The translations under genes and the position numbers were made by a program. DNA of 64,000 nt, taken from the NCBI GenBank assembly GCA_032622095.1, contig CP136068.1, positions 184,518,796 through 184,582,795 of the forward strand, in the 5' to 3' direction. The DNA is from Siphonodentalium dalli (taxonomy: Eukaryota; Mollusca; Scaphopoda; Gadilida; Siphonodentaliidae). Under the pieces are notes generated by a model. That model was given only the letters and a program-made list of their open reading frames with translations. It had not been told where the DNA came from and did no database searches. Below, piece by piece: positions 11,058 through 22,786 of this stretch (the stretch's first letter is position 1; every line of letters begins with the position of its first letter).

Positions 11058-12210
11058 AAAATAGTATTCAGTTGTAAACTGTGTTGAACTGTTGGGTTGG
11101 GCAATTTATTTGGATTTAACAAAACTTTCAGTTGATTACCTGTCAATAACCACGGCGACTAGAGGCACGGTATTTTAATTTGTTAGTTGAAACATATTTA
11201 TTTGTCTAATTTATATAACACACGATATATGACACATACTTTTGTTTATACAGACAATGTGATTGGAGGACAAGTGCTGACTCACTTATGAGTACCCCCT
11301 CTCCCATATGTTATTACACTGAAAAATAAATAATTAGTAATGGCAAAGCAATATGACTACCAAACATATATACATATCACCGGTTACCCCCACCCCCGAG
11401 TTAGTCATAAGTTTGTATATGTATTTGTTTAAAGTCGAGTTTGTTTGTTTCGCTTGCTGGCTTGTACGTATCATTATTTGGAAGAGTTAGTCAAAAGAAT
11501 CCTGATTTGTCTCGCGTATGAATGACTGTACAGCTAAGAAAATGTTCATGTTGTCACAATCGGGAAGTGCAGGATCTCCAAAAAGCAATATTTTTAATGA
11601 ATAAATATTGTGAGGAAGTAATTTATTTAATAGAAGAATTCTTGGGATTGAATGTAGGTCGCAATCAAAGAAATAATGAAAGGCATTCTATTCACCGTTT
11701 CCACAGGTGCAGTCTTTTGAATTTGAAATGTGATTTAGGACCTTAACGGATAACAAGTTGCTACATTCAGATCGTAGTCTACAATATTTTCAGTCCGCTT
11801 TCCGACAGAGTAGTACTTTGGTGGTTTGGGTGTTATAGGTTTAAATTTGTTTACATGTATACTTATTGCATAGTAATAAGTATACACGTTTATATTATAC
11901 ACAATATATGTATATTTATTATATAATTATTGTTCCAATTATACTTTCTACAATCTTGCCATTCCGCGTTGTCACAATTTACTGAGTGCTTACAATTATG
12001 GACGATTTAAAGATGGTTCTGCTATCTGCAATTTCGTGTGTTGGGTCAAAGCTGTTCCACGCACACACGGGAATGAGCATCTTGGTAGAATTCGATTACA
12101 TATACAATACTTTGGCTTCCAGATTCTTGATTACAGAGAAAATACAAATGCTTCAAAATGTGTAATAAATAAACATATACACTACAAATACACTAAATTT
12201 AAACCATACC
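11058..12210. other. No gene seen
   Basis: AT-rich sequence upstream of the first recognised lectin exon. It includes a TATA-rich stretch at 11880-11935. The 5' exons of the lectin gene may lie here or beyond but cannot be picked out. Confidence 0.35.
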
Positions 12211-12619
12211 TTAACCCTTTACCCAACAAACCGGCCAAAAACGGCAAAAAAAACGACAAAATAAAGCTTCAACGGCCTAAAATATCTTTGGTCTGTCTCA
12301 ATGACACCATACATATATGGATATATTTGGAACCGGATCATTGACCACATTGTGATGGTTACAGTTATGCCCTGTGCCAATGCATTCTCTTATATATGCG
12401 AGTCGACCATAGGTCGCCTCGCATATATAAGAGAATGCATTGGCCTAAAAAAAATCTTACATTCTTTAACAATTTTATAATTTTTTCTTACATTTTTTAA
12501 CAATTTTTATAATATTTTTCTACATTCTTTGACAATTTTATAATTTTTAATATGTGTTAAGCCAATGCATTCTCTTATATATGCGAGGCACAGGGCCGTT
12601 CTGTTGGGTAGAGGGTTAA
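12211..12619. mobile_element. TTAA-flanked piggyBac-like MITE, copy 1
   Basis: It begins TTAACCCTTTACCCAACA and ends with the near-exact inverse at 12602-12619, so TTAA brackets terminal repeats starting CCC, as in piggyBac-type elements. The left part contains an AAAGCTTCAACGGCC block. Near 12380-12443 there is a strong hairpin whose 27-nt arms start GCCAATGCATTCTC, and a degenerate second copy lies at 12560-12586. No coding capacity. Confidence 0.8.
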
Positions 12620-13246
12620 TTAGTTTTTGCGCCGCTGATTCGGACGGGATATGGAATAAAGTGACAAAACGCTGAGTAGGAATTGTTATATCGTGGAAGC
12701 AGTACATTTTCGAAGAATATTTAGAGGGCTCATAATGGTGTCAAACGAAATCGTGATATTCGCCACAACCTATTGTATTAACGCACTATCCTTTTTGAAG
12801 ACCTAGTTCAAATTATGGGAATTTACTTTCAAGATGAATGGTAATTTTTTGTACGAAAAGCAACAAAACGTATGTGCTGCGCCAGTGGACGAAATGTGAG
12901 GAAAATTCGTTCCGACTAAATAGATCCATGATTATTATGCTTTCCTATAGACTCATGTGAAATCGCGGAGATATACAAGTACAGCATTCTCCCGTTGCTA
13001 GCAAAGTAATGAAGAATTTCAGAACATAGATGTAATAATTTCCAGTGAGATACGACCCAGAATGACACAATTAGAGATGTCGGCGGTAACAATTTGATTA
13101 CATTAGTTGATTCCGCGAAACAATCGAAAATGGCAGATCCTGTAGGCTGATTACACTGGACACACAATGCGTCCTCAATATGGTTGAAGAAGAGCTTTAT
13201 ATAGTATATATAACATGCTACTGTGCCATATCTGCTTTATATATTA
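12620..13246. other. No gene seen
   Basis: Ordinary AT-rich sequence between the MITE and the Helitron array. The 83-codon minus-strand frame at 13167-12916 is unsupported. Confidence 0.35.
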
Positions 13247-14370
13247 CTAGCAGGTGGACCCGACTTCGTCCGGGCTGTTTCCCCTCTGCTTTTCGGCGAA
13301 TTGCGCGATTTGACCTTGAATTGTCCATTTTGAAGGTCACGGTCAGGTGGTGTCACGATTTGAGCCGTCGAAAACACTGCCCGGACAAAAGTACCCGTCG
13401 AAATCCATCCGGTTTTACCCGATTTGACCTTGAATTGATCATTTTAAAGGTCAAGGTCAGGTCGGGGTCACGATTTCACCCGTCGAAAACACTCAGTGGG
13501 CAAAAGTAACCGGGCTGTTTCCCCTCTGCTTTTCGTCGAATTGCGCAATTAGACCTTGAATTGTCCATTTTGAAGGTCAAGGTCAAGTACCCGACAAAGG
13601 TACCCGTCGAAATCCATCCGGTTTTACCCGATTTGACCTCGAATTGATCATTTTGAAGGTGAATTGCGCGATTTGACCTTGAATTGTCCATTTTGAAGGT
13701 CAAGGTCAGGTGGGGTCACGATTTGACCCGTCCAAAACAAAGCCCGGACAAAAGTACCCGACAAAAGTACCCGTCGAAATCCATCCGGTTTTACCCGATT
13801 TGACCTTGAATTGATCATTTTGAAGGTCAATGTCAGGTCGGGGTCACGATTTGACCGTCCAAAACACTCATATATATCAAATTGTCGTAGAAATCCCATC
13901 AAAATTCGCGATTTGACCTTGAATTGACCCGATTTCAAGGTCAAGTTCACGTCGCACGGGCAAATGAATAGGCTTATGACACTCCCCATACGAACGTATC
14001 CCTAGACACTAATTTTCATCGAAATCCCGTGATATTCGGGCGTTTGACCTTGAAATGACCCGATATCAAGGTCAAGGTCACGTCGCACGGGCAAGTTAAT
14101 AGGCCTATGCCAATCCCCGACCGAAAGAATCCTTACATACCAAGTTTCATCGAAATCCCGTGATATTCGGGCGTTTGACCTTGAAATGACCCAATTTCAA
14201 GGTCAATGTCACGTCGAACGGGCAAATTAACAGGCCCATGCCACTCCACGGCCGAAAGTAACCCCACATACCAAGTTTCATCGAAATCGGTTCGGTCGTT
14301 TTTGAGTCCATCGCGAACAGACACACACACACACAGACACAAACACAGATCTTCCAAAATATATAATAGA
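13247..14370 (-). mobile_element. Non-autonomous Helitron-like element, array 1 unit 1
   Basis: Read on the minus strand it starts TCTATTATATATTTTGG (from 14370) and ends with a hairpin (plus strand CCCGACTTCGTCCGGG) about 10 nt before CTAG (13250-13247). A 5' TC and a 3' hairpin plus CTRR define Helitrons. The body holds three internal duplications of a segment with TTGACCTTGAATTG and GAAGGTCAAGGTCA, and an AC-rich tail near 14320. No Rep/helicase is encoded. Confidence 0.7.
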
Positions 14371-14688
14371 CTAGCCGATGAGCTCGACGTTGTCCGGGCT
14401 ATTCAAAAACCAAATTTCAAGTCGATAGCTCTACCCAGCCCGACGTTGTCCGGGCTATTCAAAAACCAAATTTCAAGTCGATAGCTCCACCCGTTTCCGA
14501 GATCTGGTCTGCGCATGCGCGAAGAAAGCGCAGCACGGGCTCGCCAATACGACAACGACGACCGTCTGGTCAAACTACACACACGTACCAAGTTTCGTCC
14601 CGATCGATCGAGAAGAGTAGATTTGTATAAATGACATACAGACAAACATACAGACAGACAAACAGAGGTATTCAAAATATATATGAGA
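14371..14688 (-). mobile_element. Helitron-like element, array 1 unit 2
   Basis: A 318-bp unit joined directly to its neighbours. Its 3' CTAG (14374-14371) abuts the 5' TC of unit 1, and its own 5' end, TCTCATATATATTTTG from 14688, abuts the CTAG of unit 3. It contains a partial duplication of its 3' end (GACGTTGTCCGGGCTATTC twice). Confidence 0.65.
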
Positions 14689-15377
14689 CTAGCCGATGAG
14701 CCCGACGTTGTCCGGGCTATTCATCCGGGCTATTCAAAAACAAAATTTCCAAAGTCGATAGCTCTACCCAGCCCGACGTTGTCCGGGCTATTCAAAAAAC
14801 AAATTTCAAGTCGAAAGCTCTACCCGTTTCCGAGATCTGGTCTGCGCATGCGCGAAGCTGGCGTCGTACGGGCTCGGCGACCAGATAAAATTCGTATCCG
14901 GGGTAAGATACATTCACATAGCAAATTGTGAGTGTTGGTTTGTAACCGGGATTTCTGAGAAGCATTATGCCTATATCCACACTAACTACCCCCCTAAGCC
15001 CTGACCAAAGTGTCATACATACTATAACAATGATGCTGAATACTTTAAGGCAATTATATTGCAGACATGTTGTAAGAGTACTATGGCCCGTATATCTCTC
15101 TGCAGATGCTAATAACGTTGAATGGTAAACAAACGCTCTTTATGGCGATGCGTTAAAAACAAACGCTCATTAAATTATCACTTGATTAACCACCGCAGTG
15201 TCGTTTTTTTGCGACTGAGAGTGGAGAATGGGTGCTCTGGGCTTCTCCAAAATGCGACGTCGACGATTCCCGTGGGATTTTACCTTTGGATAGGAAGTTT
15301 GGTCTCGATCGGTCAACCCATTTTCGATTCTATAAAGGACATACAGACAAACAGAGGACTTCAAAATGTATAATAGA
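14689..15377 (-). mobile_element. Helitron-like element, array 1 unit 3
   Basis: CTAG at 14692-14689 is the 3' end and TCTATTATACATTTTG from 15377 is the 5' end. The middle (about 15110-15290) matches segments of the 22-23 kb Helitron units, including AACAAACGCTC and a GCTTCTCCAAAA block, so this is a mosaic unit. Confidence 0.65.
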
Positions 15378-15974
15378 CTAGCCGATGAGCCCGACGTTGT
15401 CCGGGCTATACAAAAACCAAAGTACCAGACAAATGTGCCCGTCGAAATCCATTCGGTTTTACCCGATTTGACCTTGAATTGATCATTTTGAAGGTCAAGG
15501 TCAGGTCGGGGTCACGACTCGACCCGTCCAAAACACTCAGTGGACAAAGGTAACCCCACGTATCAAATTTCTTCGAAATCCCATCAAAATTCGCGATTTG
15601 ACCTTGAATTGATCCGAAGGGCAAGGTCACGTCGCACGGGCAAATGAATAGGCTTATGAGACTCCCCATACGAAAGTATCCCTAGGCACCAATTTTCATC
15701 GAAATCCCGTGATATTCGGGCGTTTGACCTTGAAATGACCCGATTTAAAGGTCAATGTCACGTCGCACGGACAAATTAATAGGCCCATGCCACTTCCCGG
15801 TCGAAAATACCCCCACATACCAAGTTTCATCGAAATCGGCTCGGCCGTTTTCGAGTTCATCGCGAATACACACACACACACACCCTCACACACACCCTCA
15901 CACACACACACACACACACACACTAACACACCCTCACACACCACACACACAGATCTTCCAAAATATATAATAGA
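15378..15974 (-). mobile_element. Helitron-like element, array 1 unit 4
   Basis: Bounded by CTAG (15381-15378) and TCTATTATATATTTTGG (from 15974). The body repeats the GACCTTGAA / AAGGTCAAGG motifs of unit 1. It carries an (AC)n microsatellite interrupted by CCT at about 15868-15952, which produces spurious His/Thr- and Cys/Val-rich frames. Confidence 0.7.
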
Positions 15975-16362
15975 CTAGCCGATGAGCCCGACGTTGTCCG
16001 GGCTATTCAAAAACCAAATTTCAAGTCGATAGCTCCACCCGTTTCCGAGATCTGGTCTGCGCATGCGCGAAGCTGGCTTCGCACGGGCTCGTCGACCCGA
16101 TAAAAGTCGTATCCGGGGCAAGATATATTCACATAGCAAATTTCAAGTCGATAGCTCCACCCGTTCCCGAGATCTCGTTTGCGCATGCGCTGCATGGGCG
16201 TCGCACGGGCTCGCCAATACGACAACGTTGACCGCCTGGTCAAACTACACACACGTACCAAGTTTCGTCCCGATCGGTCGAGAATCGTAGATTTGTATAA
16301 ATGACATACATACAGACAAACATACAGACAGACAAACAGAGGTCTTCAAAATATATATGAGA
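15975..16362 (-). mobile_element. Helitron-like element, array 1 unit 5
   Basis: CTAG at 15978-15975. The 5' end is TCTCATATATATTTTG from 16362, preceded by A on the minus strand. The far end of the array (13246) is followed by T, so all five units occupy one A/T site, as expected for Helitron insertion. Confidence 0.7.
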
Positions 16363-17520
16363 TAATTTGTGCAAATATATAATCCAATGCAATTCAATCC
16401 AATCACGGTAGGTACGGTACGAACTACTATCCGAGATGACCCAAAGACAAAGACATACGGCAAATTCCAATATCATAAAGCATTATACTTATATATGAAT
16501 ACTATTATTCATTTGGATCATACAAGAGCAGAAGGACTCATGTTTATTGGTGGGAAATGTTCAGATGGATAATAAGTGGCAGGTTTGAGTGACTTATGGT
16601 TGATGTCTGGCAATAAATAAGAAGCACGGTCAATCATGTCGTAATATACTTTTTTCAAATCTATTTTAAACTTAGAATCACAGGTTCTTATGATGTACGA
16701 TCATCCCATGCTGGTTGATATATGCCAAGTTAAAAAACAATTGACCAGAAAATGACAGAATACAGACTCGGACAAAAATCCGGGCGGCTGGAGGGACGTC
16801 CGGATGGACGCACGGACGAGGATCATTATTATATCTTATATTTCACAAAATAATGACGCAATAATGATAATAACGCAAATTTAAATTTCATTGCAACGAT
16901 ACATTCTGTATTGTTTGCAATTATTTATTTATTGTTGCACTCATTAACTGGGTGTTTACTACATGTAATGCGTGTTATAACTCACCTTCCGATAGACCAG
17001 AGAAACTAATCACCAGAAGAAGAAGAAGGTGAAGTATGTCTACAATCATCTCCATAGCCGTGACTGTATCAAGCAGCCCTCCGGTGTGTCTCGTGTGTTA
17101 GGTCTGGAGCTTCTGGTTGATCCCTGTGAGTCCCGGACGCGCTGTGAAGGCGTCATACAAAACACCGGAACTTCCTGGAACCTTGTGACGCAAATATCGC
17201 ATCTTCAATATCCATTGCATTGTATGATAGCCGCACGTGTGGGTTTCTTTGTGCGTTTGTCTCGTTGTTTACACGATATACAGCGTTAACGGGACCATGT
17301 TCAGACAAAGGCTGATTTCGTATGATCTTGACGTCATTATTATGAATGGAATATTGTTTCCGTATAAAGGAACCGCTTTCATAAGGTCACGTCAGCGGAA
17401 TATAGCTTGAAAGCGAGTCGTCCGATTTCCGTAATTCGGTCATGAATCAATTGCTGGATCGAGGGTAAACACTATGGTCTGGAAACAATGTGCTCTATTC
17501 CGACAGTCTTGTATATACAC
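16363..17520. other. No gene seen
   Basis: AT-rich sequence. The 86-codon plus-strand frame at 17029-17289 has no family signature or splice context. Confidence 0.35.
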
Positions 17521-17978
17521 ATATGTGACCCGCCATATCAAATCCAGTCGTAAGTCGGGATTTTTTTACCCTGTGCCAATGCATTCTCTTATATATGCGA
17601 GTCGACCATAGGTCGCCTCGCATATAAAAGAGAATGCATTGGCCTAACAATATTTTACAATTTTTATAATTGTTTCTTGTATTCTTTAACAATTTTATAA
17701 TTTCACCCATACAGAGCCCCAGACAAACATGAGCAGACGACACTCTTCTATATATGTGTGGGGCTCCTTGCAGGGTAATGGATGTTTTTTTATTTTATGT
17801 CCTAAAACTTGTAAGAAACATTTATTTAAAAAAAATGATAAAAAATTGTTAGGCCAATGCATTCTCTTATATATGCTAGGCGACCTATGGTCGACTCGTA
17901 TATATAAGAGAATGCATTGGCACAGGGTAAAAAAAAAATCCCGACTTACGACTGGATTTGATATGGCGGGTCACATAT
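17521..17978. mobile_element. TA-flanked palindromic MITE with long inverted repeats
   Basis: Begins ATATGTGACCCGCC and ends with its exact inverse at 17978; the TA on each side may be the target duplication. Inverted arms of about 150 bp pair almost completely. Each arm includes the GCCAATGCATTCTC hairpin module that is also found in the TTAA MITEs, although the termini are different. The centre carries a GAGCAGACGACACT segment shared with the 6.2-6.6 kb tandem repeat. Non-coding. Confidence 0.75.
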
Positions 17979-18960
17979 TGACTACCTTTGGGGTCTAACA
18001 GCGATAATAGTTTTCCCCAAGGCGGTGCCGTTTGAACAACAAACATGATTATTGAACGATGCCGCCGTCTGAGGTCAATGTGAGGTCGATATTCCTTCTT
18101 GTTGTCCGGAAGACAACATCGATGTGAAATACCTCTCGCTCTTCCACCCCAAGTCAGTCAATATGTGTTGTGTTATATGATACAATTCTTACATCGGGTC
18201 AATAGTTTCTTTCCACAATTTTCGCCTCGCTCCAACGTGACGTCAGCAAGCGGGTAATTGTTTGTCGGCCAATGGTCACAACTACACTCTATCACGTGAT
18301 CGCGCTTCGTTCCTATCGAAATATATTATGATCTTCTGTTTACTCTGTGTATGTAATAATCTTAACTGTTTTTGTTTCAAGTAAACCAATCCATTCTTTG
18401 AGCAAGGGTTAACACTCATGTTGGGACAAACACTCGGCGAGATGTATGAAGTGTGTGTATCATCAGGTCAGGCATATCCTGTATTCCACTATTATAGTGG
18501 TATTCCACTATTACAGTGGTGTATGCCCATTACCGTTTGTGAATTTGATAAAAGTGGGTTCATCCCTGTAATGTCCATATAGACTGCGTTATATATAAAC
18601 GTTTTGTTTGGGTTCCTAAAAGAAGGAACCGATATTTTTATGTGCGTTTGAGTTTGTAACGAATAAAGTCAGTTCGTGTTTCATCAACTTAATTAACAAT
18701 ATTAGTGTCCACAAGTAACGAACATTACAATCCCAAATCATATTTCACACAAAATAATGAAAATCACTGTCGCACTAATTCGGCATCATACATATATTTT
18801 GTCCAGGAGAATAATTAACCATGACGGCACAGTCACGATAAACATTATTAGTATTATAAATATTATAAATATTAGTAATAGCAGCACCAGCTGGCCGCAG
18901 GCGAGCGTGGTTGTTTATACCTTAGGCAGGTGAATGACGTCATATAATTTTTTTTATATT
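17979..18960. other. No gene seen
   Basis: Only a short direct repeat (CCACTATTATAGTGGTATT near 18488, repeated at 18508) and a TATTATAAATATTA patch near 18850 stand out. Confidence 0.35.
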
Positions 18961-18962
18961 TT

Positions 18963-19048
18963 CTATACCATGAGACACTGTGTAGGAACTGTTACATCGG
19001 AAATCGTTCTATCGCCGGTAGTGTGATGGTTCTTGCCTGATTTGTTAC
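18963..19048. repeat. Dispersed ~85-bp repeat, inverted partner at 23.74 kb
   Basis: This segment, containing GGAACTGTTACATCGGAAAT and GATGGTTCTTGCCTGATTTG, is about 90% identical by eye to the reverse complement of 23737-23825. Confidence 0.7.
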
Positions 19049-19082
19049 GGTTCCTGATGATTGAAAATAAATAGTGCTTAAT

Positions 19083-19880
19083 TAGTGTCTATCCCCAACT
19101 TTGGTCAAAATGTTCAACAGTTACAAATTCTTATCTTACAATAGATTGGTTTGAAATTTAACACCAACAATATGTTGAAATTGTTCTCTTAATTTGATAT
19201 GACAACAATTTAATAGTGGGGATTTTGTCGTTTTTAGACTAACATTTGCATACTTTCCTACACTTTAAACATGTAATCAACCATATTTGACATATACAAA
19301 TGGACACCTCTTCTTTAGAGTTGATCCAAAACTCATGATGGGTGGACATGAAGTAGGGAGCAGGTGTGATCTAGTTTTCTATATCACATTTACCCCCCCC
19401 CCCCAATTGGCAAGAAACTGGTTTAATGGACAAATAATATAATTCCATTTAATTAGTATGCTTTGTATTAAATAATGTATGCTCTTTTGCAAAATAAATC
19501 ATTTCTCTCTCTCTCTCTCCATCTGTTGGGGACATTTCCAATCTTGTGGGGTGGGGGCGCCAGGTTGGAAACTTCCAACACTTGGGAATCTTGAAGCCAG
19601 TCTAGATGTTTTTTGCAATTTTCAGGTTCAGATATCCACATTTTCTCACTGGGCCCATGTATCCTGAGTTTCTCCCCCGGTTTGCATGGTGGTCAATCAA
19701 AGGCTACTGATCAATTCACTTCAGAATGGTATACAATCTAGACCTATAATGTGTCATGCAGTTGGGAAAAACCAAAGCCCAGGCCTTGTGCATGAGTTTG
19801 GTCTGTTTCAAGGGGATGTTGCGGTTGGAAATTCCAAGGTGGACGCCCCAACATTGGATACCCTCCAGCCCACGTCCCTG
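19083..19880. mobile_element. hAT-like MITE, copy 2 (inverted, one end missing)
   Basis: Homologous in reverse orientation to the element at 8684-9607: both contain an AACACCAACRATANGTTGAA block and the GGTTGGAAA repeats. The right end CCACGTCCCTG (19870-19880) is intact. The left terminus is missing and homology fades near 19083. It includes a C13 run near 19394 and a (CT)n run at 19504-19519. Non-coding. Confidence 0.65.
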
Positions 19881-20003
19881 CTCACTTGACATGTTAGTAG
19901 CGAGGAATAATAATGTGCCTTATAATAGCCAGGTTCACACACCCATAACACTAATTTTTAATGATTCATTTGTATGAATGTTTAGCTAATAATTCAAACA
20001 ATC

Positions 20004-20311
20004 TGTTACTGCATGTTGAATTTAATAGCTGAGCATTCCTACAAATGAATAAATAGGATTCAAGTCGCTGCTCTTTATAGCACATTTAGTCATCAAAGAA
20101 TTAACATCCATATAATAATAATTGTAACTGAATGATTTTTTTCTCTTTTTTATATGTTACTGATTGTTGAACTTAATAGCTAAGAATTCCTACAAATTAA
20201 TCAATAGGATTCAAGTCAATTCTCATTACAGCGCATTTAGTAACCAAAGGTTTAACAGCCATATAATAATATTTGTAACTCTAGGATTCTTAGCTTTTTT
20301 ATATCTTCTAT
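20004..20311. repeat. 152-bp tandem duplication
   Basis: Copies start at 20004 and 20156 with GTTACTG. Both contain TAATAGCT, ATTCCTACAAAT and AATAGGATTCAAGTC, with roughly 80% identity by eye. Confidence 0.65.
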
Positions 20312-20561
20312 TAAAAAATCAGAGATCCCTAGTCAATCTAAAATATGATTGAATGGAAGATTACCGTGCTGGTATACGCTTTAATAGCTGCATATTATAG
20401 AATTCTAGAATTTAACCTAGATAATCAGCATCCAGCAAGCGGATGCCCGACATAAACTTCATTAACTGCGTAATCAGAGCATTGTATGGGTGTCAACTAA
20501 CTTTTAACGTCTTATTTTTGGCTTTTTGTTGAGTAAAATACGTCTACGAAAATAGACAACA

Positions 20562-21107
20562 CTAGCCGATGTGCACGGACGCCCCTCTTCGTCCGGGCTA
20601 TTTAGGGATTTTTTTGTGATCGTCTCCGCCTGGGCAAACTATTGTTCGATCGGCCCGGAAACATGCCTATATGATCGAATATGGTCAAGGTCAAGGACAT
20701 GGTCGCACGTGAAATTGGACCCACCCATATTGTTCCCGGGATCAAAGTAGGCCTACATTATACCAAATTTGAGTCGGATTGATCGAGGTCCAGAAACATG
20801 CCTATATGAGCGTATATGAGCGAGGTCAAGGTCAAGGACACGGTCGCAAGTGAAATTGGACCCGCCCATATTGTTCCCGTGATCAAAGTAGAACCAGCTA
20901 CCAAATTTGAGTGGGATCGGTCGAGGTCCAGAAACATGCCTATATGAGCGTATTTGAGCGAGGGTAAGGCCAATGACACGGACGCACGTGATTCCCCGGA
21001 TCAAAGTAGGCCTACACACCAAATTTGAGTCGGATCGGTCGAGCAGTTTTTCGAGTCTATAACACAAATACATACATACAGACAGAAGTTCCAAAATATA
21101 TAATAGA
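20562..21107 (-). mobile_element. Helitron-like element, array 2 unit 1
   Basis: CTAG at 20565-20562 (3' end, hairpin region CTTCGTCCGGGC) and a 5' TCTATTATATATTTTGG from 21107. The interior has three ~115-bp tandem units with CAGAAACATGCCTATATGA. It is the same subfamily as the unit at 47.0 kb. Confidence 0.65.
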
Positions 21108-21886
21108 CTAGCAGGTTAGCCCGCCACTGGCGTGGTTGGTCAGAAACATGACATTTTTTTAATTATTTATTTTTTTTATTTTATTTTTTTAATATTAATT
21201 TAATGTTTTTTTAATTTAATATATTTGTTTTCTGAATTTCCTTTTTTTTTTAATTTAAATTTTTTGTTTCTGGCGGAAAAATTTACCCGATGAAATCCCC
21301 CCTCCCTAGGAACGACAGACAACGCATTCTTTGTTTTTCTGTTTTTTTAACCTGCCCGTACCCGTCCTAATGTCGTGAAATCTCTCTGCATAATATTTCG
21401 AGCGATAACATTGCATTGAATTGAAAACAAACACTTCCCGTCGTGAAATCTCTCTACGATAACATTGCATTGAATTGAAAACAAACGCTTCCCGTCGGGA
21501 AATCTCTCTGCATAATATTTCGAGTCTGCCGTACCCGTCCTAATGTCGTGAAATCTCTCTGCATAATATTTCGAGCGATAACATTGCATTGAATTGAAAA
21601 CAAACGCTTCCCGTCGTGAAATCTCTCTGCATAATATTTCGAGCCACAGGTTACAATCAGACTCTAGTCATACAGATAAGTAGATAGCGAAAACGACGCT
21701 CTTTATATAGACACTTTGATGATTGGGAAGGGAGAAACGGTGCACTGAGCTTCTCCAAAACGAGACCACGGCGGTGTCCGTGAGATTTTACACTTATATA
21801 CGAAATTTGAACTCGATCCGTCAACGCGTTTTCGATTCTATGAAGTACACACATATATATATACGGAAGTCTCAAAATATATAGTA
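21108..21886 (-). mobile_element. Helitron-like element, array 2 unit 2
   Basis: CTAG at 21111-21108. The 5' junction near 21886 lacks a few terminal bases relative to the next unit. A T-rich stretch (21150-21260) is followed by tandem copies of a segment containing ATCTCTCTGCATAATATTTC (21370-21645). Confidence 0.6.
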
Positions 21887-22786
21887 CTAGCAGGTTAGCC
21901 CGCCACTGGCGGAATAGTCAGAAACATGACATCTTTTAAATAATTTTTTTAATTATTTTATTTTAAATTTTTTTAATTAATTTTTTAATTTAATTTTTTG
22001 TTTTTCAATGAGTTAATTGTGCCTTTTTTCAATTTTACCCGATTTGACCTTGAATTGATCATTTTCAAGGTCAAGGTCAGGTCGGGTGACAATTTAACCC
22101 GTCCATGACACTTCCCGTAGACACCAAGTTTGAGCTCAATCGGTCCGAGTCTATAAAGGACACACACATATATATCATTTGTGGGTACCCGTTTCAAGAT
22201 GAAGATCACCTCGGGCGGAAAAACTTACCCGATAAAAATCTCACCCGTTCCTTGGAACTCCTAAGTACGAAATTAAGTACGAAATTTCGCCTCGAGACGG
22301 TCAATGGAGCCGTATGAATACTCGTCGTGTATATAGACGCTCAGTACGATAACATTGTATTGAATTGAAAACAAACGCTTCCCGTCGTGAAATCATCTCT
22401 CTGCATAATATTTCGAGGGATACAATTGCATTGAATTGAAAACAAACGCTTCCCGTCGTGAAAATCTCTCTGCATAATATTTCGAGCGACAGGCTACAAT
22501 CTCTCTGCAGATTCTAATAACGTTGAATGGTAGACAAACGCTCTTTATAGCGATGCGTCAAAAACAAACGTTCATTAAATTATGACTTGATTAACCACCG
22601 CGGTGCCGATTGCGGTGATTTGGGAAGGGAGAAACGGTGCTCTGAGCTTCTCCAAAACGCCGCGACGACGATTCCCGTGGGTTTTTACATTTAGATGGGA
22701 AGTTTGAGCTCAATCGAGCGAACCGTTTTCGATTCTATGAAGTACACACACACATATAGACGAAGTCTCAAAATATATAGTATAGA
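21887..22786 (-). mobile_element. Helitron-like element, array 2 unit 3
   Basis: CTAG at 21890-21887 and a 5' TCTATACTATATATTTTG from 22786. It is nearly identical to the following unit at a period of about 903 bp, including a TTTGTGGGTACCCG segment, AAACAAACGCTTCCCGTCG repeats and a GGTCAAGGTCAGGTCGG block. Confidence 0.65.

Noticed and set aside
13180-16476. Many 60-113 codon frames with FDLELTILKV-like repeats
   Set aside because: They derive from the GGTCAAGG repeats of Helitron-like elements.
17495-17998. Frames sharing an RIYKRMHWHRVKKSRLTTGF segment, also found in part at 12.5, 42.9, 49.3 and 58.1 kb
   Set aside because: They are translations of the MITE hairpin module and change with orientation; not a gene family.
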